Source of the DNA: Sutterella sp.
Lineage (GTDB): Bacteria > Pseudomonadota > Gammaproteobacteria > Burkholderiales > Burkholderiaceae_F
Assembly (NCBI GenBank): GCA_019418605.1
Contig: DYBN01000054.1
Location: 62,001 to 126,000, forward strand
Length of the DNA: 64,000 nucleotides
Direction: 5' to 3'
Under the pieces are notes generated by a model, which made no database searches, had not been told where the DNA came from, and saw nothing but the letters and a program-made list of their open reading frames with translations. The position numbers and the translations under genes were made by a program. Shown piece by piece: positions 8,687-17,695 of the stretch; the first letter of the stretch is position 1; each line of letters opens with the position of its first letter.

Positions 8687-10213
8687 ATGCGTCAGATCAT
8701 CCTTTTTGCCGTCTGCCTTGCCCTTGCCGGATGCTCTTCAAATTCCGGCGGGTACTTCGACAACGACGGCCCGCCCTCAAGCCTCGGGCACCTCAAGGCG
8801 CTCGGCTCCAACGACATCGACATCAAGGTCGAGGCGCCCCACAAATGGGCCAACCGCCCGTACACGGTCCTTGGCAAGCGCTACGTGCCCGTCACGGGCG
8901 ATCAGCCCATGACCGAGGTCGGCGAGGCAAGCTGGTACGGCAAGCAGTTTCACGGCAAGAAAACCTCCACGGGCGAAATCTACGACATGTACGCGCTCTC
9001 GGCCGCGCACCCGACCATGGAGCTGCCAAGCTATGCGCGCGTCACCAACCTCAAAAACGGCCGCTCGATCATTGTGCGCGTCAATGACCGCGGACCGTTT
9101 CTGCGCGGGCGCGTCATTGACTTGAGCTACGCGGCCGCCGTGCAGTTGGGCTACCAAAAGCAAGGGACCACGCAGGTTCGAGTCGAGCGCATCCGCATGA
9201 AGGACATCGCCGCAGGACGCATTCCCTCGACCAACGCTTCGGACGCAACGCTTGTGAAGACGTCCCCGGCGCCCGTTGCCGCCGCGACAACGGTTGCATC
9301 GGCCGCAGCCGCCTCTTCGGCTTCTTCGTCTTCTTCGCGTTCGTCTTCAAGCGCCCGCAGCGCCTCTTCCTCGCGCAGCAGCAGCACTGCGCCCCGCTCA
9401 AGCTACCAGAGCACCTATCAGAGCGCTCCGGCTCAGAGCAACACGATTCGAACCACGAGCACGGTGCGCTCGGGCGGCATCACGACCACGACGACCACCA
9501 CATCGGGGACGGCCGCCGCGCAAGGCACCGTCCCGTCGGCAGCGCCCGCTGCCGCCGCAGGCGCAGTCGTCGCCTCCCGCACGGGCACCACGGCGCGCGA
9601 AGAAAACATCGACGTGATGGACTCGGTTGTTGAAAACACCACCGATCCGGGCGACCCCGCCGTGAGCATCAGCCTCACGGTGGAGGAGACGGGCGCCGAT
9701 GAGAGCCAGGCCATGCAGACCTACCGCTTTACGCAGGGCGGGCAGGGCGAATGGGTCGACGTGCCTTCGGCCGCGGCCGCGCAGCAGCCGCAGTCCGCCC
9801 CGGCACAAAGCCAAGGGCAGGCCATCCCCCGGCAGGACGCCATCAGCGCCATCGTGGCCGAGCAGGAGGCAATCGAAGCCGAACGCGCTTTAGCCGCCTC
9901 CCGGCAAACGGCCGCCGTGCCCTCTGCTGCAGCAGCTGCTGCTGCGGCGGCGCCCCTATCGGGCTGGACCGTGCAGCTTGGCGCCTTTGGCGTTTACGAC
10001 AACGCCAAGGCCGCCGCCGCGCACGCCGAAATGATGCTCTCGCAGCAGCAGGCCTCGCCCGGCGCCGTGCGCATCGTTGACACGGGCTCGGTCTTTCGCG
10101 TCGTGGTGGGAAACGTCCCCACGCAGCAGGAAGCCATTGGCCTTGCGCGCAGCGTCAGCAACGCGCTTGGCGCAAGCGCCTACGCCATTGCCGAGCCCGT
10201 GCCAAAGAAATAA
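8687..10213 (+). CDS. rlpA: RlpA-like septal lipoprotein: DPBB and SPOR domains
   Basis: About 508 residues. A lipoprotein signal ends in LALAGC with the acylated Cys at residue 16. The double-psi beta-barrel lies about residues 78-170 (GEASWYGKQFHGKKTSTGE, then VRVNDRGPF and VIDLSYAAA). A long low-complexity linker follows (Ser/Arg runs near residues 200-250, a Thr run, Ala/Gln-rich stretches), and a C-terminal SPOR domain at about 424-498 (GWTVQLGAFGVYDNAKAAA). RlpA proteins bind, and in Pseudomonas cleave, denuded septal glycan to help daughter-cell separation; lytic activity here is inferred only. The start was set at ATG 8687 because the signal peptide begins there; upstream codons are GC-rich filler. 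Confidence 0.88.
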   Translation: MRQIILFAVCLALAGCSSNSGGYFDNDGPPSSLGHLKALGSNDIDIKVEAPHKWANRPYTVLGKRYVPVTGDQPMTEVGEASWYGKQFHGKKTSTGEIYDMYALSAAHPTMELPSYARVTNLKNGRSIIVRVNDRGPFLRGRVIDLSYAAAVQLGYQKQGTTQVRVERIRMKDIAAGRIPSTNASDATLVKTSPAPVAAATTVASAAAASSASSSSSRSSSSARSASSSRSSSTAPRSSYQSTYQSAPAQSNTIRTTSTVRSGGITTTTTTTSGTAAAQGTVPSAAPAAAAGAVVASRTGTTAREENIDVMDSVVENTTDPGDPAVSISLTVEETGADESQAMQTYRFTQGGQGEWVDVPSAAAAQQPQSAPAQSQGQAIPRQDAISAIVAEQEAIEAERALAASRQTAAVPSAAAAAAAAAPLSGWTVQLGAFGVYDNAKAAAAHAEMMLSQQQASPGAVRIVDTGSVFRVVVGNVPTQQEAIGLARSVSNALGASAYAIAEPVPKK

Positions 10214-10270
10214 AGGGTGGTGCGCCACCACGCCAAACATTTGCAATCTCCGTTGAAAGTTAAAACAACC

Positions 10271-11677
10271 ATGCCGACACCCATTGAAGAAACCGTGCAG
10301 TCCATGTGGAGCGGCGAGACGCTCGATGAACTTTGTGAATTCGTGCGCCTTCCCGCCAAATCCGTGGGGTTTGACCCCGAGTGGGAGAAAAACGGCTATC
10401 TGCTTGAAGCCTGCCGCAGGGCTGCCCAATGGGGAAAAAAGCTTTTTCCGCAGGCCGTCTTTGAAGTCTTGAGCGAACCGGGCAAGTCGCCCGCGCTTTA
10501 CTTTGACATCGCAGGAACAAACGAGGCTGTCTCCTCGTCGGTCTTTTTTTACGGTCACTTTGACAAGCAGCCCGAGGGGCAGGGCTGGAGCTGCGGGCGC
10601 AAGGCTTTTGAGCCGAGCCTTGAGGGCGACAAGCTCTACGGTCGCGGCGCGGCCGACGACGGCTACAACTTTTATGCCGCCATGACGGCCCTGACGGCGA
10701 TCGATCGCTCCCAAACGCCCCGGCCGCGCGCCGTCGGGCTTTTTGAGACGGCCGAAGAGTGCGACTCGGTTGACTTCGAGTACTGGCTTACAAAGTGCGC
10801 CGGGCGCATCGGGCGCGTCTCGCTTGCCGTCGTTTTGGACAGCACCTGCTGCGACTACGAGCGGCTCTGGAGCACGGTGAGCTTTCGCGGCGCCGTTCTC
10901 TTTACCTTGAACGTCAAGGTGCTCGAGCACGGCGTGCACTCGGGAACCGCCTCGGGGATCGTGCCGGATTCCTTTACGATTGCCCGGGCGCTTTTGGAGC
11001 GCATTGAAAAGGCGCAGACAGGGGAAATTGCAGCGCCCGCCCTCAACGCCGAAATCCCGCAGGAGCGCATCGCGCAGATGCGGCAATGCGCGCAGATTCT
11101 CGGAGACCGCGTCGCCCAGGAATTCCCCTGGGCGGGCGGCACGCACGCGCGCAGCGCCGATGTTTTTGAGCTGCTGGTGATGCGCGGCTGGAAGCCGCAG
11201 ATGGCCGTCACGGGAGCCGAAGGGCTCCCCGCTTTAAAGGACGCCGGAAACGTGCTTCGCAGCGGCACGCGCATCAAGTGCTCCATCCGGATTCCGCCCA
11301 CGGTCGACCCGCAGGCGACCCTTGACTGGGTGCGAAGCGAACTGACCCGCGACCCGATCTTTGGCTGCGAGGTGACGCTTGACCCCGTGAGCGCTGGAAG
11401 GGGCTGGAACGCCCCGGCGCAGAAGCCCTGGTTCGCCCAAGCCTTCGATGCGGCAAGCCGCGAGCTTTGCGGCGCGCCCGCAGCCTACTGCTGCGACGGC
11501 GCCTCAATTCCCATTCTCACGCTCATGCAGGATGTGCTCGGAGACGCACAGTTTTTGGTAACCGGCGTTTTAGGCCCCGAGAGCAACGCCCACGGGCCCG
11601 ATGAAATGCTGCGGCTTGACTACGCGCGCAAGCTCACCTGCGCCGTCGCCCGCGTGATCGCCGCCATCAAGGAGTAG
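10271..11677 (+). CDS. M20 family metallopeptidase / dipeptidase
   Basis: About 468 residues. Metal-site motifs of the M20 family are present: FYGHFDKQPEGQGW (His and Asp of the first motif), GRGAADDGYNFYAAMTAL (bridging Asp), and FETAEECDS (the catalytic and metal-binding Glu pair). A lid/dimerisation insert (HGVHSGTASGIVPDSFT) resembles carnosinase/CNDP-type dipeptidases. It probably hydrolyses dipeptides in the cytoplasm; no signal peptide is seen. The ATG at 10271 was chosen over 10217 because the extra 18 residues are not family-like. The 85-residue orphan follows 4 bases after the stop. Confidence 0.8.
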   Translation: MPTPIEETVQSMWSGETLDELCEFVRLPAKSVGFDPEWEKNGYLLEACRRAAQWGKKLFPQAVFEVLSEPGKSPALYFDIAGTNEAVSSSVFFYGHFDKQPEGQGWSCGRKAFEPSLEGDKLYGRGAADDGYNFYAAMTALTAIDRSQTPRPRAVGLFETAEECDSVDFEYWLTKCAGRIGRVSLAVVLDSTCCDYERLWSTVSFRGAVLFTLNVKVLEHGVHSGTASGIVPDSFTIARALLERIEKAQTGEIAAPALNAEIPQERIAQMRQCAQILGDRVAQEFPWAGGTHARSADVFELLVMRGWKPQMAVTGAEGLPALKDAGNVLRSGTRIKCSIRIPPTVDPQATLDWVRSELTRDPIFGCEVTLDPVSAGRGWNAPAQKPWFAQAFDAASRELCGAPAAYCCDGASIPILTLMQDVLGDAQFLVTGVLGPESNAHGPDEMLRLDYARKLTCAVARVIAAIKE

Positions 11678-11681
11678 TCCC

Positions 11682-11939
11682 ATGCGCAGAGATCTTGTCG
11701 TGCAGGTCATCGTCGACTACGGCGACTTCTGGGAAAACTTCGCCACGCCCTTTGAGGCCGAGCGCTTCATCAACGCAAGTCTCGACGAGTACGACGTTCC
11801 CAAGGCCGTCTGGCTCGAAGACATGCGGGGCAACATCAAGTGGCGCTACGACCTCTTTGAAGACGACTCGGGCCTCTACCGGCTCGTTGACCGGCCCGTG
11901 GAAAATCCCAACCGGCTCATTCGCACGCCGTCAAATTGA
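11682..11939 (+). CDS. Small hypothetical protein (85 aa), coupled to the M20 peptidase
   Basis: I do not recognise this family. It starts 4 bases after the peptidase stop with GGAG 8 bases before the ATG, so translational coupling is likely. The protein is acidic with many aromatic residues (VDYGDFWENF, DMRGNIKWRYDLFEDD), has no signal peptide or membrane helix, and keeps the high GC of the upstream gene. That, with its ribosome site, argues that it is real and belongs to the host side of the boundary with the AT-rich island. Confidence 0.6.
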   Translation: MRRDLVVQVIVDYGDFWENFATPFEAERFINASLDEYDVPKAVWLEDMRGNIKWRYDLFEDDSGLYRLVDRPVENPNRLIRTPSN

Positions 11940-11951
11940 TCTGCCAGGCAA

Positions 11952-11988
11952 TCATCAGAGCTTTCCACAACAAAGAAAGCTCTGATGA
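11952..11988. repeat. Perfect 14-bp inverted repeat at the edge of the helicase island
   Basis: TCATCAGAGCTTTC (11952-11965) and GAAAGCTCTGATGA (11975-11988) are exact reverse complements around a 9-base loop. The stem ends 5 bases before the helicase stop codon and 12 bases after the orphan gene stop. There is no T run on either strand, so it may be a mixed terminator, an RNA-stabilising hairpin or a recombination scar. Confidence 0.7.
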
Positions 11989-11993
11989 AATGG

Positions 11994-14900
11994 TCAGACA
12001 AATTCATTTATTGTCTCAAAGACCCGCAAAAGATATTTTTCCGCCTGTTTATGATCTATTTTAGTCCTCAATTGTTCAGGGAAGAATCTCGCAAATTCTT
12101 CGCTGTTGGTTGGTCTGTACTTAACAAACATCTCGAGCAGCTGGTCCCTGAGCAAACCATTCTCTCCGCAGGCATTTCCGAGATTTTGTTCTATTTCCTC
12201 TCGAATCGAGAGCAAGTCGCTCCTTAGAGCTTCGTTTTCTTTATCTATTTCTTCGTCTGATTCTCCAGTCACTCCATTATCAGAAGATTCCTCATTGTCT
12301 TGCTCAAGGACAAACTCTTCCAATGGGGCGCCATCATACGAAGCTTTTTCAACATCGACAATACTTTTCTTTTCAGCAGATTGAACAAGTTGTTTTAACT
12401 TATCAACAATTGGAGCGATTGTAGCCTCAGGATTTTCAAACCAGTCAGTAGACCAAATTCGTTCAATCCTCCACCCCTTGCTTTCAAGTATTTCTTGTCT
12501 CAGCCTGTCTCTATCTCTTGCAGTACGAGATGAATGGTAAGTTGCACCATCACACTCTATGCCCATCAGATAAGTCCCAGGATCTGCTGGGTTGACCACT
12601 GCAATGTCTATAAAGAATCCTTCAGCCCCCACTTGAGGTCTGCACTCAAAACCTTTTTCTTTTAGATATTCAGCAACCGCAATTTCAAAATCACTATCAG
12701 GCAGCCTTCCACTCTCAGAAGTTCTTGAAGGAAGAACTCCTGACTTTGCGTAAGTTAAGAAATCCTTCAGCGCCTTAACACTTTTATAGCTGGAAGCACC
12801 AGAGTTCGGGAGAATATCGGAATCAAGCATCGAAGAGAAAACATGCATTCTCTTTTTAGCTCTCGTAAAAAGTACGTTTAGGCGCCGCCACCCCTTTTCT
12901 GTATTAATTGGACCAAATCGTTGATGAACCTTCTTAGAGTCCTTGTCTTTTCCATATGTGAACGAGATGAAAATTACATCCCTTTCATCACCCTGAACAT
13001 TTTCTAGATTTTTTATAAAGAGTCCCTCACTCTTCCTATTAATCATCCTTTCAACAGCGCTGTCAAATCCCTTAGTTAACGTATCCAAGCAAGCTTCAAT
13101 TCGATCTCTTTGTGCACTATTCATAGCAACAACACCAAGAGATTCTTGAGGATTATTATGAGCATGATCAATGATTGCCTTTGCAATCATCATTGCCTCG
13201 GCATTATTGACACCCGTCGAATAAAAACCATTTTCAACATAATGAAACTTAATGCCAAGCCTCTCGCTTTCATGGAGTGGCGAAGGGAAAACAATTAGCT
13301 TGTCAGAATAAAATTCTCGATTTGAAAACTGAATCAAAGATTCATGCTGAGAGCGATAATGCCACATTAGCTGACGGCTGGGAATACTTGTGGAAAAAGC
13401 CTCTAATATACTCTCCTGACCATCATCATAATCGACATCCTCCTCGTCTTCATCGTCATAACTCGCCTTAAAAAACGTTGTCGGCGGAAGCTGACAAGGG
13501 TCACCAACAATAACTGCTTGGCGTGCTCTGGCAAGGGCTCCAATAGCATATTCTGGCAAAATCTGGGACGCTTCGTCCATCACAATTAAATCAAATTCTA
13601 TTTTTCCAGGTTCCAGAACTTGAGCTACAGAAAAAGGGCTCATCATCCAGCATGGCTTGAGTCCGAGAAGAGAATTTTGAGCTCTCGAAATTAGCTGCCT
13701 CAACGGAAGGTGTCTTTTTTGCTTTGAGATTTCGTGATTAATTAGCGTCATCTCCGTCCGATCTGAAGCTCTGTTTCCCCACCCTGGCTCTCCATGGTAT
13801 TCAGCCAACCGAGAAGATATCATTCTTCTCACCTCTGACAGAAGATTTCGATCGCACTCTCGGAATTTTTTCTGAAGTTGATTCTGATCCAAAGAAGAAG
13901 GCAAGTCCGGATATTCTTTTTGAATATCCTGACACACAGCAAAAGAAGCCGAATAATCCAAATAGTTTTCCATATTAGTCAGAGATACCTTCTTGTCAAG
14001 AACCATCTGAATAACAGGGAAAACCATTGAATTTTCTAATTTTTCCACATTCCTGACATACGTCACCCAGTTCGGGAGATCTTCAATATACCTCAGCGCT
14101 CTCTGCTGTTTTACCTGAAGCTCTCCCAACGAGAATGAAGTCCCATTTTGCCATTGTTCCTTTTTTAGCTCAACATCATTCGAGAATTCATTATATTTAG
14201 ACGTAAAATCAACAAAATCGCTTAAAAAGGCGGCTATCGATTCGCTTAAATTTAAATATAACTCTTTCGTGAGTTCTTCTAAATTCTTCTTAAAAATCCC
14301 GTAATTGTAAAATACCTCTTTAAAACTCTTGAAAAACTTCTGTGTTGATTTAACCTTTGAGATCTTCTCATCAAACAAATCATCCCAAACCTCACGAGGC
14401 AAGACATCAACAAATCCCAGATCTTTCTGCTCTAAAATTTTTAATTTTTCAACATTTTCCGCAGTCTTTTTACTTCTATCTTTTATTTCCCTCAGAGTTG
14501 AAACCCTAACAACATCAGAAATGACGCATTCCTTCACAGCATCTATTTCTTTCTGAAGAGTATTTAAAAACACCCCGATACCATTCTTTATGGAGAACTC
14601 CCCCTCATACCGCGAAGGAATAGTCGCCCCAGGGAATTTTTTCAACAACTCCTTTAGTTCATTAATAGCCTCCGAAACACCATCCACCCCTGACTGCGTA
14701 ATCAGATATCTAAATTCACCTGCATTTAACTTAAAAGAAAAATCACAAAGCCCCCTACAATACCCATACTTGTCCTGCATAAACAATTGCCAATCGTAGT
14801 AGGCTCTGAGGTCATCGGGGTTTGTCTTCAACCCGTTAAATAAATCCCCAAATTTATCATCAAATCTTGCTTCTAGGTAATCAGATTCAAGTCGTGAATA

Positions 14901-17465
14901 CTCAAGCAAACAATCAAGAGAATCTGCAGAAAAACAATCTTCTCCAATTTTTGACCAAGACAGTATTTCCTTCTTAATTTGCGCAAACTTTCCTCCAAAA
15001 AATTGAAGTATTTTCTCATAAACTCCTGCGTTTTTATACTCTTGGATATATCGTTTTAATTCAGGATACTTTGGCAACGACTTTAGATCGTATACCTTTC
15101 TAACCCTCCCCGAAAGATCTATCAATTTTGCAGAAAGCTTGGCAAAATATTCAATATCACTCTTCGAGCTTTTTGTTGTTTCCCACTGAACGCCCCTTAG
15201 GCTTTCAGGAAGTTTTTCCAAGTCATCAATATAGTTTTCAAAGAATAAAATTCCTTTGTCAACTCTTCTTTCATCAAAAGCCTGATCGATAAAAAACTTC
15301 GGCATCCCCATGCTATCGGAGAATCGCTTTAAATTTTCTATTTTGTCTTCAAGGCATTTTAAGGAATATTCAATTTCTTTAGATAAACGAGCCAAATCCC
15401 CAATAGATAAACTTGGCGCGCAATCAAAGAAATCAACGTTAGGGAAAGCTCTAGACTGGATAATATTTTCAGCACTCTCCTTCGTAAGGATGTCTTTGAT
15501 ATCCAAATAAAACTTCCTTACGTCTGAAATGTTTTTTACATAGTTATCAAGCGCATGTGCATAGTCGTCATCGCAAAAATTCTTCAGTTCGCCCCAAACA
15601 ATTTTCTCATCCATCTCAGGGATAGCCTGAAACTCCTTGGAAAGCTTTCTAACATACTCTATGCTGTCATTACCGTTCTCCCCCAGCAATTCATCCACTT
15701 TTGCCAAAGATTCTCCCAACTTCACGAGGGCCTCCTGCAGTCCCGTGAGCTGATCTTCCACAATCCTTACCCTTGTCGACTCTCTGAGATTCTTATTTGC
15801 AACACCAAACCAAGGGTGCGTTTCAAAATCAATAATTTCTGCTCCGTCCATCAAATGCGTAGCCTTGTCATAGGCAGCAGAGAATTTCTGCATCTCCTCA
15901 TGACATTCAAGCAACAGGCTGTCATTGATAGTATCGGTGTCTACTTTCAACACCAAACAGGGTGTCGGAACAATTGAATTCCCTGCAGAAAGTTCTATGC
16001 TCTTTCTAGCCTTTAAAGACATCCATTCATGAATAGTCCGATCAGTTTCTTTCCATTTACTATTAATAACACGCTCATACTTGTTAAGTTGGTTTTTTAG
16101 CGACTCATATCTTTTAATAATTTCCTCATACGACCTTTCTTCTCCTTCAAAAGGATTTAAATCTATTCGCTTCTTTATATCTTCCAGAATTTCTTTTTTA
16201 TTTGATAAGCTACTGTGCAAATCGAAACAAAATACACCCAATCCCGCATCATCCAGGCGCTTCTTCACCACCTGGAGAGCTGCCATCTTTTCAGATACAA
16301 ATAATATTTTCTTCCCTTGATAAATTCCAGCAGCTATAAGATTAGTAATCGTCTGCGACTTTCCCGTTCCCGGAGGTCCCTGAATAATTAAATCTTTCCT
16401 CCCTTCTAATACATCTATCAATGCATCATGCTGCGAGCTGTCCGCGTTATATATTAATGGCACAGTCGTATGAATCTTTGTATTGCCATCAATATCATGC
16501 TCGTTTTCAAGCCTTACCCCAGCGGCATATTGGCTCTTCGGATAAAGCGTCCCCAAAGCCGTGCCATTCAACATCCCTTCCAAGCCCTCTGGCCAATTCT
16601 CGGGATCCAAATCTCGATGCATGAGTTGTGTGCTAAATTCGATGCAACACAAAGCCGCATATCTCAACACTTCCCATTTAGAGTTGGTATTTCTATTATA
16701 TTTTCCTACTACTTCCTCTATTTTCAGTAAGTAGTCGTAATAATTTTCTCCATCAGAATACTCAGGAAGAATAAACCCAAAATCATTCAGTTTTAACTTT
16801 AGCGTTATATTTTCCTCAACATCAGTTGAACTAACAGACAAGTCATACTCTTTAGACGAACCGATGTCTCTTGCATTTTTCCTACCAACAACAACCGGAA
16901 TACTTAATAATGGAGCAAGAAAATCTTTATTCGAGTTCAGATCTCTCCATTTTAAAAACCCTACGACCAAATATGAAGATCTGATACCCGTTTCTTCAAA
17001 TTTAAGCCTTGTATGATCAAAAATCTTCTTCAGCCGATTAGTCAATTCGGCCTTGAAATACGGCGTTGGGAACTTATACCCATGCGCCCTTGAAGACTCT
17101 CTCGGAACAATTGCCGTCGTATTTTCCTTGCGCAACGGCAGACTAAAGTCGATAACTACCCCTCTGGCTTTTGAGCACTTTAAAGGATCTCCATTCAGCT
17201 CCTCAGCTTCTTCCTCAGTGAAATTTCTTTCGTGAATTTCGTAAAGGGAGAAAGGAATAATAAAGTCAAATCCAATACTTTTCTGCCTATTAACAAGATC
17301 TTGAATGCCCTCGATGGACACCCCTTGCAGTCTTACTACTTTTGTTTTCGAATTTATCTTAAAATTCAGCAAAGGGTTTCTATTGCTTGTCTCTAATAAT
17401 TTCGCTCTACTTTTCCCTATACTTGCCGCCGCTGCAGCAAAATCAATTTTCTGATCAAACAACAT
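11994..17465 (-). CDS. DUF4011 / SF1 helicase / Vsr-like nuclease, probable phage-defence protein
   Basis: A single 1823-residue protein. Domains in order: DUF4011-type N-terminus (SRAKLLETSNRNPLLNF, residues 19-35); helicase motif I QGPPGTGKSQTITNL (about 360); a long coiled, Lys/Glu-rich insert (about 420-1150); motif II MDEAS (about 1295); motif III VGDPCQLPPTTFF (about 1322); motifs V/VI NVQGDERDVIFISF and LNVLFTRAKKR (about 1530); then a PD-(D/E)XK Vsr/DUF559-like nuclease (FEIAVAEYLKEKG, FFIDIAVVNP, IECDGATYHSS, RIWSTDWF; about 1590-1680) and an acidic helical tail. All catalytic motifs look intact. DUF4011-helicase-Vsr proteins are found in defence islands and some have been reported to block phage; activity here is inferred. 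The gene is strikingly AT-rich against its neighbours, pointing to transfer. No partner gene accompanies it. Confidence 0.85.
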   Translation of the reverse strand: MLFDQKIDFAAAAASIGKSRAKLLETSNRNPLLNFKINSKTKVVRLQGVSIEGIQDLVNRQKSIGFDFIIPFSLYEIHERNFTEEEAEELNGDPLKCSKARGVVIDFSLPLRKENTTAIVPRESSRAHGYKFPTPYFKAELTNRLKKIFDHTRLKFEETGIRSSYLVVGFLKWRDLNSNKDFLAPLLSIPVVVGRKNARDIGSSKEYDLSVSSTDVEENITLKLKLNDFGFILPEYSDGENYYDYLLKIEEVVGKYNRNTNSKWEVLRYAALCCIEFSTQLMHRDLDPENWPEGLEGMLNGTALGTLYPKSQYAAGVRLENEHDIDGNTKIHTTVPLIYNADSSQHDALIDVLEGRKDLIIQGPPGTGKSQTITNLIAAGIYQGKKILFVSEKMAALQVVKKRLDDAGLGVFCFDLHSSLSNKKEILEDIKKRIDLNPFEGEERSYEEIIKRYESLKNQLNKYERVINSKWKETDRTIHEWMSLKARKSIELSAGNSIVPTPCLVLKVDTDTINDSLLLECHEEMQKFSAAYDKATHLMDGAEIIDFETHPWFGVANKNLRESTRVRIVEDQLTGLQEALVKLGESLAKVDELLGENGNDSIEYVRKLSKEFQAIPEMDEKIVWGELKNFCDDDYAHALDNYVKNISDVRKFYLDIKDILTKESAENIIQSRAFPNVDFFDCAPSLSIGDLARLSKEIEYSLKCLEDKIENLKRFSDSMGMPKFFIDQAFDERRVDKGILFFENYIDDLEKLPESLRGVQWETTKSSKSDIEYFAKLSAKLIDLSGRVRKVYDLKSLPKYPELKRYIQEYKNAGVYEKILQFFGGKFAQIKKEILSWSKIGEDCFSADSLDCLLEYSRLESDYLEARFDDKFGDLFNGLKTNPDDLRAYYDWQLFMQDKYGYCRGLCDFSFKLNAGEFRYLITQSGVDGVSEAINELKELLKKFPGATIPSRYEGEFSIKNGIGVFLNTLQKEIDAVKECVISDVVRVSTLREIKDRSKKTAENVEKLKILEQKDLGFVDVLPREVWDDLFDEKISKVKSTQKFFKSFKEVFYNYGIFKKNLEELTKELYLNLSESIAAFLSDFVDFTSKYNEFSNDVELKKEQWQNGTSFSLGELQVKQQRALRYIEDLPNWVTYVRNVEKLENSMVFPVIQMVLDKKVSLTNMENYLDYSASFAVCQDIQKEYPDLPSSLDQNQLQKKFRECDRNLLSEVRRMISSRLAEYHGEPGWGNRASDRTEMTLINHEISKQKRHLPLRQLISRAQNSLLGLKPCWMMSPFSVAQVLEPGKIEFDLIVMDEASQILPEYAIGALARARQAVIVGDPCQLPPTTFFKASYDDEDEEDVDYDDGQESILEAFSTSIPSRQLMWHYRSQHESLIQFSNREFYSDKLIVFPSPLHESERLGIKFHYVENGFYSTGVNNAEAMMIAKAIIDHAHNNPQESLGVVAMNSAQRDRIEACLDTLTKGFDSAVERMINRKSEGLFIKNLENVQGDERDVIFISFTYGKDKDSKKVHQRFGPINTEKGWRRLNVLFTRAKKRMHVFSSMLDSDILPNSGASSYKSVKALKDFLTYAKSGVLPSRTSESGRLPDSDFEIAVAEYLKEKGFECRPQVGAEGFFIDIAVVNPADPGTYLMGIECDGATYHSSRTARDRDRLRQEILESKGWRIERIWSTDWFENPEATIAPIVDKLKQLVQSAEKKSIVDVEKASYDGAPLEEFVLEQDNEESSDNGVTGESDEEIDKENEALRSDLLSIREEIEQNLGNACGENGLLRDQLLEMFVKYRPTNSEEFARFFPEQLRTKIDHKQAEKYLLRVFETINEFV

Positions 17466-17620
17466 TTCTATTTCGTCATCTTTTTTTGTTATACAAATAT
17501 TTGCAACACTTGCTTTATCTGCACAGCAAATATCTCATTCCCGCAATGCTATCAGTTTGTCATTCTTTTCGTCTAAAAACTCTTCAAATGATGCGAAAAC
17601 ATTCTCTTTAAACAACACAC

Positions 17621-17670
17621 ATAAACGAACGGGGACGGCCGACATAGCATGTCAACCATCCCCGTTTATT
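17621..17670 (-). terminator. Terminator after ilvA
   Basis: A long stem pairs ATAAACG/ACGGGGA on the left with TCCCCGTTTAT on the right, with GG/CC and GACA/TGTC inside around a TAGCA loop. It lies 26 bases past the ilvA stop on the minus strand. The T tract is short and mixed (GTTCGTTTATG), so strength is uncertain. It shields ilvA transcription from the helicase gene, whose AT-rich promoter region is 17466-17620. Confidence 0.65.
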
Positions 17671-17695
17671 TGTTTGATTGTTAGTACTTAACTGT

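Noticed and set aside
9300..9420. Possible CRISPR-like or satellite repeat
   Set aside because: The repetition is runs of serine and arginine codons inside rlpA, without fixed repeat-spacer units.
9956..11146. 396-codon minus-strand frame across rlpA 3' end and the M20 peptidase
   Set aside because: Crosses two good genes on the other strand and shows no domain.
17466..17620. Possible toxin-antitoxin partner gene before the helicase
   Set aside because: No open frame with a ribosome site was found in this AT-rich stretch; it is best read as promoter region.
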